From: Micropruina sp.
GTDB lineage: Bacteria > Actinomycetota > Actinomycetes > Propionibacteriales > Propionibacteriaceae
Direction: 5' to 3'
Assembly: GCA_016711205.1 (NCBI GenBank)
Contig: JADJTM010000001.1
Location: 1,488,001-1,552,000, forward strand
DNA: 64,000 nt
Position numbers and translations under genes: made by a program. The notes under the pieces were generated by a model. The model made no database searches, was not told the DNA's origin, and was given only the letters and a program-made list of their open reading frames with translations. Below are positions 9,950-22,204 of the stretch, one piece after another (position 1 is the first letter of the stretch; each line of letters starts with the position of its first letter).

Positions 9950-12325
9950 TCAGACCGGGTCGCCGAGCTTCCAGTCGCGCACCTCCGGCATATCTTCCAG
10001 GTGCTCGACGATGTAGCTCTGGTGCCTCGCCAGCTGGGACTCGCAGAACATCATCAGGTCACCCGAGCCGCGCCTGGTCACCCGCATGTTGTTGAGCACG
10101 TCCATCACCAGGTGGTAGCGGGAGGTGCGGTTGCGGACCACCATGTCGAACGGCGTGGTGGTGGTGCCCTGCTCGATGAAACCGCGGACCCGGAACCGGT
10201 CGGCGTCGGGACGTCCGTGCACCAGTTGATGGATGCCGCCCGGATAGCCGTGGAAGGCGAAGACCACGTCGCGGTTGTCGGTGAACAGCTCCTTGAAGTA
10301 GAGCTCGCTCATGCCGTGCGGATGGTCCTTGGGCCGCATCAGCGTCATCAGGTCGACCACATTCACCACCCGCAGCCGAATGTCGGGCAGCTTCGCCTTG
10401 ATGATCTCGGCCGCCGCCACCGTCTCCAGAGTAGGGATGTCGCCGGCGCAGGCCAGCACGATGTCGGGTTCGCCCGCGTCCTCCACTGTGCCGGCCCATT
10501 CCCAGATCGAGGCGCCCTTCGTGCAATGCTCGATGGCCTCGTCCATCGTCAGCCACTGGGGTTGCGGCTGCTTGTCCTGCACGATCAGGTTGACGTAGTT
10601 GACGCTGCGGAAGCAGTGATCGGCCACGCTGAGCAGGCAGTTGGCGTCCGGTGGCAGGTAGATACGCGAATGCTGCGCGCCGCCGTTGAGCACCACCTGC
10701 AGCATGCCCGGTCCCTGATGGCTGAAGCCGTTGTGGTCGTTGCGCCATGCCGTCGAACTGAGCAGCACGTTGAGGCTCGGCACATCGGCGCGCCAGGGCA
10801 GATGGGACGCCTCCTGCAGCCACTTGCCGTGCTGAATGGTCTGGCTGGCCGACACCATGGCGAAGGCCTCATAGGTGGCGAACAGGCCGTGCCGTCCGGT
10901 CAGGTTGTAGGCCTCGAGCCAGCCGTGACAGTTGTGCTCGCTGAGCACCTCCATTACCCGGCCGTTCGGGCTGAGGTTGACGTCGATGTCGACCAGCGAC
11001 TCCATCCAGGCCCGATCCGAGAGCTCGAAGACCGCACCGAGCCGGTTGGAGTTGGTCTCGTCGGGACAGAACAGCCTGAAGGTGTCGGGGTTGCGCCGGT
11101 AGGCCTCGCGCATCAGCTCGCCCAGCTTGCGGGTGGATTCGATGCGCTCGATGCCACGCTGATCGACAGGCACGGCGAGGTCGCGGAAATCGGGCAGGTC
11201 GAGCGGTTCGGTGAGCAGGCCCCCGTTGGCGTACGGGGTGCCCGACATGGACGCGATCTTGTCGGGGTTGGCGGCCAGGACCAGCTCGGTGGGCCGTCCG
11301 GTGTCGTCGAAGAGCTCTTCCGGCCGGTACGACTTCAGCCAGTGTTCCAGCTGTGCCAGATGCGCCGCATTGGTCTGCACCCCCGACAGCGGCACCTGAT
11401 GGGCCCGCCAGGTGCCCTCGACCTGCGTACCGTCCACCTCGTGCGGCCCCGTCCAACCCTTGGGGGTGCGCAGAATGATCATCGGCCACCGCGGACGCTC
11501 GGTGAACCCGGCCCCCTCGCGGGCCTGCTCCTGGATCTGCGTGATCGTCGCGTACGCCTGGCCGAGCGCCTCGGCGAAGCGGTGATGCATGCCGGGCAGG
11601 TCATGGCCGTCCACCTCGATCACCTCATAGCCATGCCCCTCGAACAGCGCACGCACCTCGGCCCTGGGCTTGCGGGCGAGCACGGTGGGTGCGGCGATCT
11701 TCGCGCCGTTGAGATGCAGGATCGGCAGGACGGCGCCGTCGTGGTCGGGGTTGAGGAATGAAATGCCCTTCCACGACCCCTCCAGCGGGCCGGTCTCGGC
11801 CTCGCCGTCGCCCACCACCGCGATGGTCAGCAGATCGGGATTGTCGAACACCGATCCGAACGCGTGGATCAGCGCGTAGCCGAGCTCGCCGCCCTCATGG
11901 ATGGAACCCGGAGTGGTCACCGACACGTGGCTGGGAATGCCACCGGGCGCCGAGAATTGACGAAAGAACTTCAGCAGGCCCTCATTGTCTTGCGTGATGT
12001 GGGGAAAGGCGTCGGTGTAGGTGCCCTCCAGGTAGGACGCTCCGACCAGCGCCGGGCCGCCGTGGCCGGGGCCGGTGATGTAGAGGCAGTCCTGAGCGGT
12101 GTGTTTGATCAGCCGGGACACGTGGGCGTAGATGAACGCGAGGCCGGTGCTGGTGCCCCAGTGGCCGAGCAGCCGCGGCTTGATGTGCTCGGGCTTCAGC
12201 GGTTCGCGCAACAGCGGGTTGTCCATCAGGTAGATCTGGCCGACGGTCAGGTAGTTGTTGGCCCGCCACCAGGCGTCCAGGCTCTGGAGTTCCGGTTCGG
12301 TGAGTGCAGGAAGAGATGCCGACAT
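9950..12325 (-). CDS. xfp: Xylulose-5-phosphate/fructose-6-phosphate phosphoketolase
   Basis: Thiamine-diphosphate enzyme that splits xylulose 5-P (and/or fructose 6-P) with phosphate to acetyl phosphate plus a triose or tetrose phosphate. The 791 residues cover the full family length. Visible marks: NNYLTVGQIYLMDNPLL near the N-terminus, the GHWGTSTG and TGPGHGGPA substrate segments, the ThDP motif GDGEAETGPLEGSWK near 175, and the C-terminal HGRPDADRFRVRGF region. It is the first gene of an operon with a split-barrel protein and a universal stress protein. Acetyl phosphate made this way can yield ATP through acetate kinase, which fits a fermentative or low-oxygen role. No acetate kinase gene is in the window. 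Confidence 0.97.
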   Translation of the reverse strand: MSASLPALTEPELQSLDAWWRANNYLTVGQIYLMDNPLLREPLKPEHIKPRLLGHWGTSTGLAFIYAHVSRLIKHTAQDCLYITGPGHGGPALVGASYLEGTYTDAFPHITQDNEGLLKFFRQFSAPGGIPSHVSVTTPGSIHEGGELGYALIHAFGSVFDNPDLLTIAVVGDGEAETGPLEGSWKGISFLNPDHDGAVLPILHLNGAKIAAPTVLARKPRAEVRALFEGHGYEVIEVDGHDLPGMHHRFAEALGQAYATITQIQEQAREGAGFTERPRWPMIILRTPKGWTGPHEVDGTQVEGTWRAHQVPLSGVQTNAAHLAQLEHWLKSYRPEELFDDTGRPTELVLAANPDKIASMSGTPYANGGLLTEPLDLPDFRDLAVPVDQRGIERIESTRKLGELMREAYRRNPDTFRLFCPDETNSNRLGAVFELSDRAWMESLVDIDVNLSPNGRVMEVLSEHNCHGWLEAYNLTGRHGLFATYEAFAMVSASQTIQHGKWLQEASHLPWRADVPSLNVLLSSTAWRNDHNGFSHQGPGMLQVVLNGGAQHSRIYLPPDANCLLSVADHCFRSVNYVNLIVQDKQPQPQWLTMDEAIEHCTKGASIWEWAGTVEDAGEPDIVLACAGDIPTLETVAAAEIIKAKLPDIRLRVVNVVDLMTLMRPKDHPHGMSELYFKELFTDNRDVVFAFHGYPGGIHQLVHGRPDADRFRVRGFIEQGTTTTPFDMVVRNRTSRYHLVMDVLNNMRVTRRGSGDLMMFCESQLARHQSYIVEHLEDMPEVRDWKLGDPV

Positions 12326-12374
12326 GTCTTCACGCTAGCCAGCCGGGCGAGTCAGCGACAGGTCCAACAGGGAA

Positions 12375-12396
12375 GTCTCGACAAGCTCGACCACCC
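12375..12396. repeat. Single copy of the TCGACAAGCTC dispersed repeat
   Basis: GTCTCGACAAGCTCGACCAC at 12375 matches the repeat seen four times at 31324-31440. Sequences of the form GGTTTCGACAAGCTCAACCA are common dispersed intergenic repeats in actinobacterial genomes, from memory. Confidence 0.6.
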
Positions 12397-12490
12397 GGGC
12401 CTTGATGTCGTTCATACCGGCGAACGCCGGGATCTCGGGTAGCCAAAGCAAGCGCACGGGCAATCACAGCAACCGAGAGTCATCCCGCAG

Positions 12491-12657
12491 CGGAGATCCC
12501 GGCGTGCGCCGGGATGACGAGAGGAGTGCGCCGGGATGACGAGAGGAGTGCGCCGAGATGACGAGAGGAGTGCGCCGAGATGACGAGAGGGGTGCGCCGG
12601 GATGACGAGAGGCGTGCGCCGGGATGACGAGAGGAGTGCGCTGGGATGACGGGTGCG
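12491..12657. repeat. 22-bp tandem repeat array upstream of xfp
   Basis: Seven copies of GTGCGCCGGGATGACGAGAG start at 12504, 12526, 12548, 12570, 12592, 12614 and 12636, an exact 22-base period with a few substitutions. A leading GGAGATCCCGGC (from 12492) completes a palindrome with the first copy. The array fills most of the 367-base gene-free gap between the YbjN-like gene and xfp (12326-12692); apart from it and the single repeat at 12375 I see nothing there. Its core is shared with the array inside hrpA. Confidence 0.92.
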
Positions 12658-12692
12658 GGGGTCTCGTGCCCTCGACCAGCGAGGTCGCGTCC

Positions 12693-13634
12693 TCAGGCGT
12701 CGCCGGCGAACGTGGTACGACCCCGCAACTTGGACGCCAGGTGCTCGTCGATCTCGTCGGCCACCACCGAGATGGCCCGCAGCGCCTGGTGCAGATGTGC
12801 GGGCACGAACGGCTGCGCGAAGATCGACAGCGACACGAACACCCGGTCGCGGATCAGCATGAACCGCACGAACCGGGCCTCGGTGTTGAGGTCGCTGAGC
12901 ACCTCCATGGCCCGGCTGCGGCCCTCCACCTCGTGCACCACCGCCGAGAACACCAACACCTCCTGGGCGTCGGTGGTGGCCCGGACGAACACCATGGTGG
13001 AGCCGACCCGCAGGGCGAAGTCACCATCGGCGTCCTGTAGCGGGGAGTGCCCGAGCAACTCGGTGAGCTCGGCCTCGATCAGCCGGTCGAGCTGCGCCTT
13101 GCCGGTCACCGGGTGAGCGATCAGGTCGTCGGAATCGAAGGTCGTGGTCGGAGCCTCCCTGGCACCGGGCGGGGTGAGGATCTCGGCGAGTTGGTCGGGC
13201 GCGAGGAAGGCCGGGTGCGGCACCGAGTAGATGTCGCGCAGCACCCCGCTGGCCTGCCGGGCCAGGGCGAGGGCGTTCTCCTGGTCGCCAGGCATCCAGT
13301 AGTTCTCGCAGGGGTGACTCGAGTCGACGTTCGGCGGGTTCCAGCCGAGCTCTTCGAGCGCCTCCAGTTGGTGCGGGGCGAGCTGGAACTCCTCGCTCAG
13401 GGACGCGTTGCCGGCCGCCTCGGCGATCAGGGCGTCCTGCGGCAGACAGCGGAACAGCACATACGGCGAAGTGCCTTCCTGCTCGGTGGCCAACGAACCG
13501 ATCGTCAGGGTGGCGCCGGCGTCCATGTGCGCGATCACATCGGCCAGCCGGACGGTGAAGTCCGTCCACGCCTCGTCCGTGCTGCGGTCGAGGTCGAAGT
13601 CGTGCACCTCGCTGGGATTGATCGGTTCGTCCAC
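12693..13634 (-). CDS. YbjN/TY-Chap-like protein, two-domain, function unknown
   Basis: A 313-residue soluble acidic protein. The N-terminal part (about 18-150: WTDFTVRLADVIAHMDAGAT, SPYVLFRCLPQD, ELGWNPP) resembles the N-terminal TY-Chap domain found in actinobacteria. The C-terminal part (about 165-300: IEAELTELLG, DGDFALRVGSTMVFVR, RFMLIRDRVFVSLSIFA) has the alpha-beta pattern of YbjN or type III secretion chaperone-like folds. Relatives are thought to bind peptides, but no partner is known here. The start is GTG 13634 with GGAGG upstream. It lies 90 bases downstream of the AEC transporter gene on the same strand. The family call rests on pattern recognition and is moderate. Confidence 0.6.
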   Translation of the reverse strand: MDEPINPSEVHDFDLDRSTDEAWTDFTVRLADVIAHMDAGATLTIGSLATEQEGTSPYVLFRCLPQDALIAEAAGNASLSEEFQLAPHQLEALEELGWNPPNVDSSHPCENYWMPGDQENALALARQASGVLRDIYSVPHPAFLAPDQLAEILTPPGAREAPTTTFDSDDLIAHPVTGKAQLDRLIEAELTELLGHSPLQDADGDFALRVGSTMVFVRATTDAQEVLVFSAVVHEVEGRSRAMEVLSDLNTEARFVRFMLIRDRVFVSLSIFAQPFVPAHLHQALRAISVVADEIDEHLASKLRGRTTFAGDA

Positions 13635-13724
13635 GCCTCCAACCTAGTGCTCAGCACCGGGCGTTCGGCAAGGTGGTTCGCCACCGGTCCCGCGCAGCCG
13701 GAACACGGCTCGTCCACGGCCGGG

Positions 13725-14657
13725 TCAGCCCAGCAGCCCGGCGACCAGCGTGATGACCGGCACCGACAACATGGTGGAGGTGAAGATGGAGTCGCGGGCC
13801 AGCAGTTCCCCGACCTCGTAGCGCGAGGCGATCACGTAGATGTTCTGGGCGGACGGGAGCGCGGCGATCACCGTGACCGCCAGCAGTTCGTGCCTGGTCA
13901 GGTCGAACAGCTGAACGCCGAGCCCCCAGGCGATGAGCGGCATCACCACCAGCTTGATGATCAGGATCAGCCGGACCTGCGGAACGTGCCCACCCCGTCC
14001 GGACATCGGGTCGAGGCGCAGCGAGATACCGAAGGCCAGCAGCATCGCGGGCACGGCGATGGCGCCGACCATGTCGATCGGGGCCATCAGCAGGGTCGGA
14101 ATGGTGACGCCGGCCAGGTTCACCGCGACGCCGGCCAGTACAGCCATGGTGATCGGATTGCGCAGCGGTAAGGTCGGATAGGCGTACCAGGGCACTCGCC
14201 GACCGGCGTGCCGGGCGCTTCGGGTGTCGAGCAGGGCGAGCGCCAGCGGCTGCAGCAGGCCGACCTGAATCAGCATGATCGGCGCCATCCAGCTCATGTC
14301 GCCCAGAATCGCGGCGGCGATCGGCAGGCCGAGGTTGCCGGCATTGGTGTAGCTGGCGCACAGGGTGCCGATCACCGCGCGGGCGTCGAATGGGCCGAAC
14401 AGCGCGCGTGCCGCCAGCAGGTAACTGAGACCCGCGGCGGCGATGGCCAGCAGCGACACGGTGAGCGTGTGCGAGAACAGGTGCGCCAGGTCGGCCTGGG
14501 CGACGATCGAAAACAGGAGCGCCGGTGACGCCACCAGAAAGGCCAACCGGTTCAACAGCGCGCGGTGCAACTCGCCGAGCACCTTGAAGTGGGCCAGCAG
14601 GACGCCGGTGACCACGATCGCGGCGATCGTGAAGAAGCCGGCCAGCGCACCCTGCAC
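13725..14657 (-). CDS. AEC family transporter (auxin efflux carrier-like)
   Basis: 310-residue integral membrane protein with about ten hydrophobic segments. It shows the AEC pattern: an N-terminal VLLAHFKVLG element, ASYTNAGNLGLPIAAAILGD in the first half, and a second inverted half containing ALPSAQNIYVIASRYE. Bacterial AEC members export or take up small carboxylates such as malate. The substrate here is unknown. The start is a GTG and there is no clear partner gene; the acyltransferase gene is divergent, 97 bases away. Confidence 0.88.
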   Translation of the reverse strand: MQGALAGFFTIAAIVVTGVLLAHFKVLGELHRALLNRLAFLVASPALLFSIVAQADLAHLFSHTLTVSLLAIAAAGLSYLLAARALFGPFDARAVIGTLCASYTNAGNLGLPIAAAILGDMSWMAPIMLIQVGLLQPLALALLDTRSARHAGRRVPWYAYPTLPLRNPITMAVLAGVAVNLAGVTIPTLLMAPIDMVGAIAVPAMLLAFGISLRLDPMSGRGGHVPQVRLILIIKLVVMPLIAWGLGVQLFDLTRHELLAVTVIAALPSAQNIYVIASRYEVGELLARDSIFTSTMLSVPVITLVAGLLG

Positions 14658-14754
14658 CCGGTGAGCCTATTGCGGTGATCGGCCGGACGAGGCACCGTCC
14701 CGGCAAGGCGCGGCGTAGCCGGTCGGCGGCCGCCGCAGCGTACGATGACGGCCG

Positions 14755-16032
14755 ATGAGCGCCCGCAACCACCTGATCGACCTGGCCAGGGCCACGTCCG
14801 TTCTGGTGGTCGTCACCTTTCACTGCCTGCTGTATCAGTTGCAGGTGGTGGACGGGCTGCCGCAGGTCACCCCGTGGGCTCCGCTTCCGCACGCCGCGTG
14901 GTGGAGCGCCAGCTGGTTCATCATGATCATCCCGCTGTTCTTCATCGCCGGCGGGTTCGCTCACGCCCTGGTGGTCGACAAGCACCGGGCACAGGAGCGT
15001 TCCTACACCTACTACCTGGCCGCCCGCGCGCATCGGCTGGTCGGCCCGCTGCTGCTGTTCGTCGGTTTCTGCACGGTGCTGAGCACGCTCGGTGCCTGGT
15101 TCGGGCCCACCGGGCCCAGCATCGCCCTCAGCATGCAGTTCGCGCAGCTGCTGTGGTTCATCGCGATCTACCTGGTGATCGTCGGGGTGGCGCCGGTCAT
15201 GGTCAGCCTGCACGACCGGACGCCCTGGCTACCGCTGCTGGTGCTGGGGCTGCTTGCGGTGGGCGTGGACGCCTGGTCGTTCGCCGCCGGCGACACCGGG
15301 GTGCGGTACCTCAATCTGCTCACCGTGTGGCCGCTGTGCCATCAGCTGGGCATCGCGTACCACCGGGGCTGGTTCCGCAGCGGGCCGGTGTGGGTGCCGT
15401 GGCTGGTGATCGCCGCCGTGGCAGCGATCATCCCGGTGCTGATATTCCGCTTCGGCTACCCCCCTTCGGCCATCGGCTTGGGCGACATTCCGGTCGCCAA
15501 CGTGCTGCCGCCCACGGTGGCGATGGCGGTGCTGGCAACGGGCCAGGCCGCGGTGCTGGGCCTGTTGCAACGGGCCGGGGTGGCCCGGCGGCTCCCGGCC
15601 CGCACCGAACGCGGCGTGGCGGTGGCCAACGCGTTGGCGGTGACCACCTACCTGTGGCACATACCGTGCATCGTGCTCGCGGGCGGGTTGCTGTTCGGCC
15701 TGTCGAGGGTGGTTCCCGGCGCGACGGACGTGCTGATGTCGCAGCTCGCGGTGGTGCTGGTGACCTGGACCGTGATCGGGCTCGTTGCGCCGTGGATCGG
15801 ACGCCTCGAACTCGCGCTGATCCCACGGCTGGGTGATACCCCCGGACGCACCGTGCTGCCCGCCTACCTGCTGCTGGTGGTGGGCACGGGCCTGGTGTGG
15901 CGCTTCGGCACGGTGCTGCACCCCAGCCAGCCCGGCTCAGCGCTCGGGTTGGCGCTGCTGGGCACCGGCATGGCCTGGCTGGCCCGGGCCGCCGGCGCAG
16001 CGGCGCCAAGGCGGACGCACGCCCTCCCATAG
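14755..16032 (+). CDS. Acyltransferase 3 family membrane protein
   Basis: 425 residues, about ten membrane segments. The N-terminus NHLIDLARATSVLVVVTFHC has the conserved Arg of the family, followed by LFFIAGGFAHALV and the YLAARAHRLVGPLL Arg-rich turn. A TTYLWHIPCIVLAGG segment near 300 carries the conserved WH. Acyltransferase-3 proteins transfer acyl groups to cell-surface sugars or peptidoglycan. The acceptor cannot be inferred because there is no glycan cluster nearby. The VTT-like membrane gene follows 31 bases downstream on the same strand. Confidence 0.85.
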   Translation: MSARNHLIDLARATSVLVVVTFHCLLYQLQVVDGLPQVTPWAPLPHAAWWSASWFIMIIPLFFIAGGFAHALVVDKHRAQERSYTYYLAARAHRLVGPLLLFVGFCTVLSTLGAWFGPTGPSIALSMQFAQLLWFIAIYLVIVGVAPVMVSLHDRTPWLPLLVLGLLAVGVDAWSFAAGDTGVRYLNLLTVWPLCHQLGIAYHRGWFRSGPVWVPWLVIAAVAAIIPVLIFRFGYPPSAIGLGDIPVANVLPPTVAMAVLATGQAAVLGLLQRAGVARRLPARTERGVAVANALAVTTYLWHIPCIVLAGGLLFGLSRVVPGATDVLMSQLAVVLVTWTVIGLVAPWIGRLELALIPRLGDTPGRTVLPAYLLLVVGTGLVWRFGTVLHPSQPGSALGLALLGTGMAWLARAAGAAAPRRTHALP

Positions 16033-16063
16033 ACTGAGTGGGGCGACGTCGGGAGGTGAGCCC

Positions 16064-16561
16064 GTGGATCCGACCCAATGGGGCGCGCCGTTCGAGGCCG
16101 TGGTGGCTGCGCTGTTCTGCATCGTGCTGCTGCGCGCCAACGCCACCTACTGGGCTGGACGTCTCGTGGCCCGCGGGGCGAATCGCACCCGGGCTGCCCG
16201 CTGGATGAACACCCAGAGCTACCAGCGCGCCGTGGAGCGGATCAACCGGTGGGGTGCGCCCGCGGTCAGCGTGAGCTTTCTGACCATCGGCGTGCAGACG
16301 GTGATCAACCTGGCCGCGGGAGCGACCAGGATGCCGCTGACCCGATACCTGCCCGCCAGCGTGGTGGGATCGATCGCTTGGGCGTTCCTGTACGGCACGG
16401 TGGGCTTCGTCGGCTTCGAGGCGTTGGCCGTGTTGTGGCAGCACTCCCCCGCCGTCGCCGTCCTGGCCGGGCTGGTGGCGCTCGCAGGCCTGGCCTGGTT
16501 CGTGTTGCGGCAGCTGCGCAGCGCCGTCGGCGTCGGCGGCATCGGCCCGGACGGGGCGTAG
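16064..16561 (+). CDS. Short DedA/VTT-domain-like membrane protein
   Basis: 165 residues with three to four hydrophobic segments. The central part (AVSVSFLTIGVQTVINLAAG followed by RMPLTRYLPASVVGSIAWA) resembles the core of VTT/DedA proteins, where the equivalent is a P-G-x-R re-entrant loop, an AG and an MPL turn. The PGxR is replaced by TIGVQ, so transport activity of the usual DedA type is doubtful. GTG 16064 is strongly supported by GGGAGGTGAG at 16051-16060. It is probably co-transcribed with the preceding acyltransferase gene. Confidence 0.65.
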   Translation: MDPTQWGAPFEAVVAALFCIVLLRANATYWAGRLVARGANRTRAARWMNTQSYQRAVERINRWGAPAVSVSFLTIGVQTVINLAAGATRMPLTRYLPASVVGSIAWAFLYGTVGFVGFEALAVLWQHSPAVAVLAGLVALAGLAWFVLRQLRSAVGVGGIGPDGA

Positions 16562-16733
16562 TGTCGCGCCGCCCAAGTCACTGACCGTTTCGCAGCGCCT
16601 GAGCACGCACCCTCGCTGCGTTCTCCTCGCTCCAGCGACGACCCGGATCCTGCGGAGCACCCGGACGGCGGCACGTGCCGCGCTCGATGGCGGGTTCAGC
16701 AGAACTGTCTGCGGCATCATCTAGCGTCGTTCC

Positions 16734-18089
16734 ATGAGTCGTACGAGTCAGAGCAAGCGTGCCGCCAGGGCCAAGGATCGCGCCCGCCAGCGGGCCCACG
16801 ACAAGCAGCGCACGCACGCGTCCGCGCCCAGGTCGACCGGCTTCACCGCCAGCGATGAGGAGATGTTCTTCAGCAGTCCCTTCGGCACGCCGCAGCAGAT
16901 GGCTGCCGCGGCACGCACCAGCGGGTCAAGGGGAGCGCCCCCGCGGGCATCGTCGAGCAGCTCGCGGGTGCTGGGACGCCGGGGCGCCCGCTGCACCGGC
17001 CTCGTTCTTCGCCGAGACCCAGGTCGTGCTCAGTGGCTGGACCGCTGAGTTGTACGGCAACGGCTGGCAGCCGACCGAGCTGCTCCGGTTCGTCCGGCTT
17101 CAAGGGTCTGCCGCCGGCACCGCGTTGATCCGGCTCGCGATGTGGGCGGAGCGATCGGCTCGGCAAGGCTCCACCACGAGCGACCAGCGCTGGGTCGAGC
17201 AGTGGGGGGCCGCCGGGCTGCCGTCCCGGTCGGTGTCGCCGGAGTGGCTGCAGCAGTGGGTCGGCGGCTCGTCGGGTGAGCAGGCGCACCGGGAGATCTT
17301 CGACCTGGTCGCTCTGCTCGGCAGCGCACCCCGTCTTGAGCTGTTGCTACCCCCGCCACCGGGCGTCCGGCATGCGTCGCCGGCGCTCGGCGGGCCCTCC
17401 GCGGGTACTCAGGACCCCATGCTGGCCCGGGTGCGCGCCCTGCTGGCGAAGGCTGAGTCCACCGAGCACGAGTCCGAAGCGATGGCTTTCACCGCCAAGG
17501 CTCAGGGCTTGATCACCAAGCACGCCATCGACCTGGCCGCCGTGCACAGCGACCAGCCGGTCACCGAGAGCCCGCAGTTGATTCGCGTCGCCATCGACGC
17601 GCCCTACGGCGATGCCAAGGCACTGCTGCTGCAAACCCTGGCCGAGCAGACCCGGTGCCGAACCGTGTTCCATGCCGCGCTGGCCATGTCGAGCGTGATC
17701 GGCTACCCGACCGATCTGAAGGCGGTCGAGCTGCTGTTCACGTCGCTGCTGGTGCAGGCCCAACGCGCTCTGGCCGAGGCGAGCGTCAGCGCCCGCCCGG
17801 CTCGCGCACCCGATCGCCGGCGTTCCGCTCCGCCTTCCTGCGAGGCTTCACCGCGCGAATCGGTGAGCGTCTCGAAGCGGCGAACCGGTTGGCGTATGCG
17901 AACGCCGGTGCGGCGACATTCCTGCCGGTGCTGCGCTCCAAGGGTGCACTGATCGACGACTTCGTCACCGAGCACTTCGGCGGCACCGTGGCCAAAGCCG
18001 TTCGCGGCGGCTTCGACACTCGTGGCTATGCGCACGGCCAGCTGGCCGGCGACGCAGCCGCGCTGACCGCAGGCACGGTCACGGCCTGA
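16734..18089 (+). pseudogene. DUF2786 domain protein gene, frame-disrupted in three places
   Basis: The coding signal starts at ATG 16734 (MSRTSQSKRAARAKDRARQR, a basic leader). It moves from frame 16734 to a SAPAGIVEQLAGAG stretch near 16930-16970, then to SFFAETQVVLSGWTAELY from about 16990, and returns to the first frame near 17795 (SPAFRSAFLRGFTARIGERL), ending at 18089. The middle part has the DUF2786 signature MLARVRALLAKAESTEHESE (about 17419-17480), and the rest resembles the C-terminal domain usually fused to it. Each of the three shifts would be repaired by one added base, and all lie in G/C-rich runs. Either the gene is decaying or the sequence carries deletions. The function of the family is unknown. 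Confidence 0.75.
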
Positions 18090-18125
18090 ATGTCATCCGC
18101 AGGTGGTGGTGTCGCAGCCCGGTGG

Positions 18126-19121
18126 CTACTGCACGGTGAGCGCGATCTTGCCGATCGAGCTGCCTGAGCCGATCAGCTCGTGAGCCGCGCTCAGCGTGGC
18201 CGGGTTGAGCCCGTGCAGCGTGGTGGTCAGCGTGCTGCGCAGCCGGCCCTCGTCGACCAGGCCGGCGGTGGCGGCCAGCAGCCGGCCCTGTTCGGCCACG
18301 TCTGGGGTCAGGTTGATGATGCGGGTGAACATGTACTCCCAGTGAAAGCTGATCGCCTTCGGCTTCAGCGGCAGGATCGAGCCGGGGTCGTCGTCGATGG
18401 CGACGATCGCTCCGAACGGCCTGAGCAGGCTCGCGTAGGCCTCGATGTTGCCCGGCGTGTGGGCGGAGAAGACCCAGTCGAGCCCGTCCGGGGCGAGCGG
18501 AGCGACCTCGGCGACCAGGTCGCGATGCCCGGCGACGTGGTCGGCGCCCAGCTCGCGCACCCACGCGCGCGAGTCGTCGCGACTGGCGGTGGCGATCACC
18601 GTGACGCCGGTCAGCGCCCTGGCGAGCTGGATCATCACGCTGCCCACACCGCCGGCCCCGCCGACGATCAGCAACGTGCCGGTGCTGTCGGCGCGCAGCC
18701 GCAGCCGTTCGAACAACGACTCCCACGCGGTGATCGTGGTCAGCGGCAGCGCCGCGGCCTCGGCCCAGTCGAGCGTGGCCGGTTTGCGGGCCACGATGCG
18801 CTCGTCGACGGCGTGCAGTTCGGCGTTGGTGCCCGGACGGGTGTTGTCGCCGGCGTAGTACACCTCGTCGCCCGAAGTGAACCCGGTCACTTCTGCTCCC
18901 ACCGACTCCACCACGCCCGCGGCGTCATAGCCGAGCGTGATGCTGCCGCCGTCCGGTAGTCGCTTGAGCATCTTGGTGTCGACCGGGTTGACCGAGACCG
19001 CCCGGACGCGCACCAGAAGGTCACGCGGGCGCAGAATCGGCACCGGTACCTCGTCGAGGGTGAAGGTGTTCTGCGCGGTTCGTCCGGCGTGTGCGACCAC
19101 AGCCATCATCGTCTGACCCAT
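18126..19121 (-). CDS. Zinc-free MDR oxidoreductase (quinone oxidoreductase / adh_fam_1 type)
   Basis: 331 residues of the medium-chain dehydrogenase/reductase superfamily. NPVDTKMLKR replaces the zinc-ligand segment of classical alcohol dehydrogenases, so catalysis is probably NADPH-dependent reduction of quinones or enones. The Rossmann motif is LLIVGGAGGVGSVMIQLARA near 150. ATG 19121 (MGQTMMAVVAHAG) fits the family start, while the open frame extends 46 codons further upstream without conserved sequence. No strong ribosome-binding site is visible. It is convergent with the DUF2786 gene, and the substrate is unknown. Confidence 0.88.
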   Translation of the reverse strand: MGQTMMAVVAHAGRTAQNTFTLDEVPVPILRPRDLLVRVRAVSVNPVDTKMLKRLPDGGSITLGYDAAGVVESVGAEVTGFTSGDEVYYAGDNTRPGTNAELHAVDERIVARKPATLDWAEAAALPLTTITAWESLFERLRLRADSTGTLLIVGGAGGVGSVMIQLARALTGVTVIATASRDDSRAWVRELGADHVAGHRDLVAEVAPLAPDGLDWVFSAHTPGNIEAYASLLRPFGAIVAIDDDPGSILPLKPKAISFHWEYMFTRIINLTPDVAEQGRLLAATAGLVDEGRLRSTLTTTLHGLNPATLSAAHELIGSGSSIGKIALTVQ

Positions 19122-19262
19122 GGAGTCCAAGGTAATCCCGTGTCGCCCTGCCGGCTGCTGTTCGGCGGTGTCTGGGTGCGGGCAGCGCAACACACACGGG
19201 GCGGGGATACCGGGTCGTCCCTCGATCGAGGATGACGCCGCGAGCGACGCCACCCGCACGTA

Positions 19263-19288
19263 AGGGGTCCGGTTCGCACCGGACCCCT
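19263..19288 (-). terminator. Hairpin terminator after nrdJ
   Basis: AGGGGTCCGGT (19263-19273) and ACCGGACCCCT (19278-19288) form a perfect 11-bp stem with a TCGC loop, 45 bases past the nrdJ stop. There is only a short T-run afterwards, so it may be a weak or Rho-assisted terminator. Confidence 0.65.
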
Positions 19289-19332
19289 CGCGCCTGCCCT
19301 GCGCCGTCCCCCCGGAGTGGCGCAGGTCGTTC

Positions 19333-22161
<2,829 letters not shown>

Positions 22162-22204
22162 TGGGATGCCTTCCATCGGTGTGAGTGGTGAATGCGGGGC
22201 GCGC

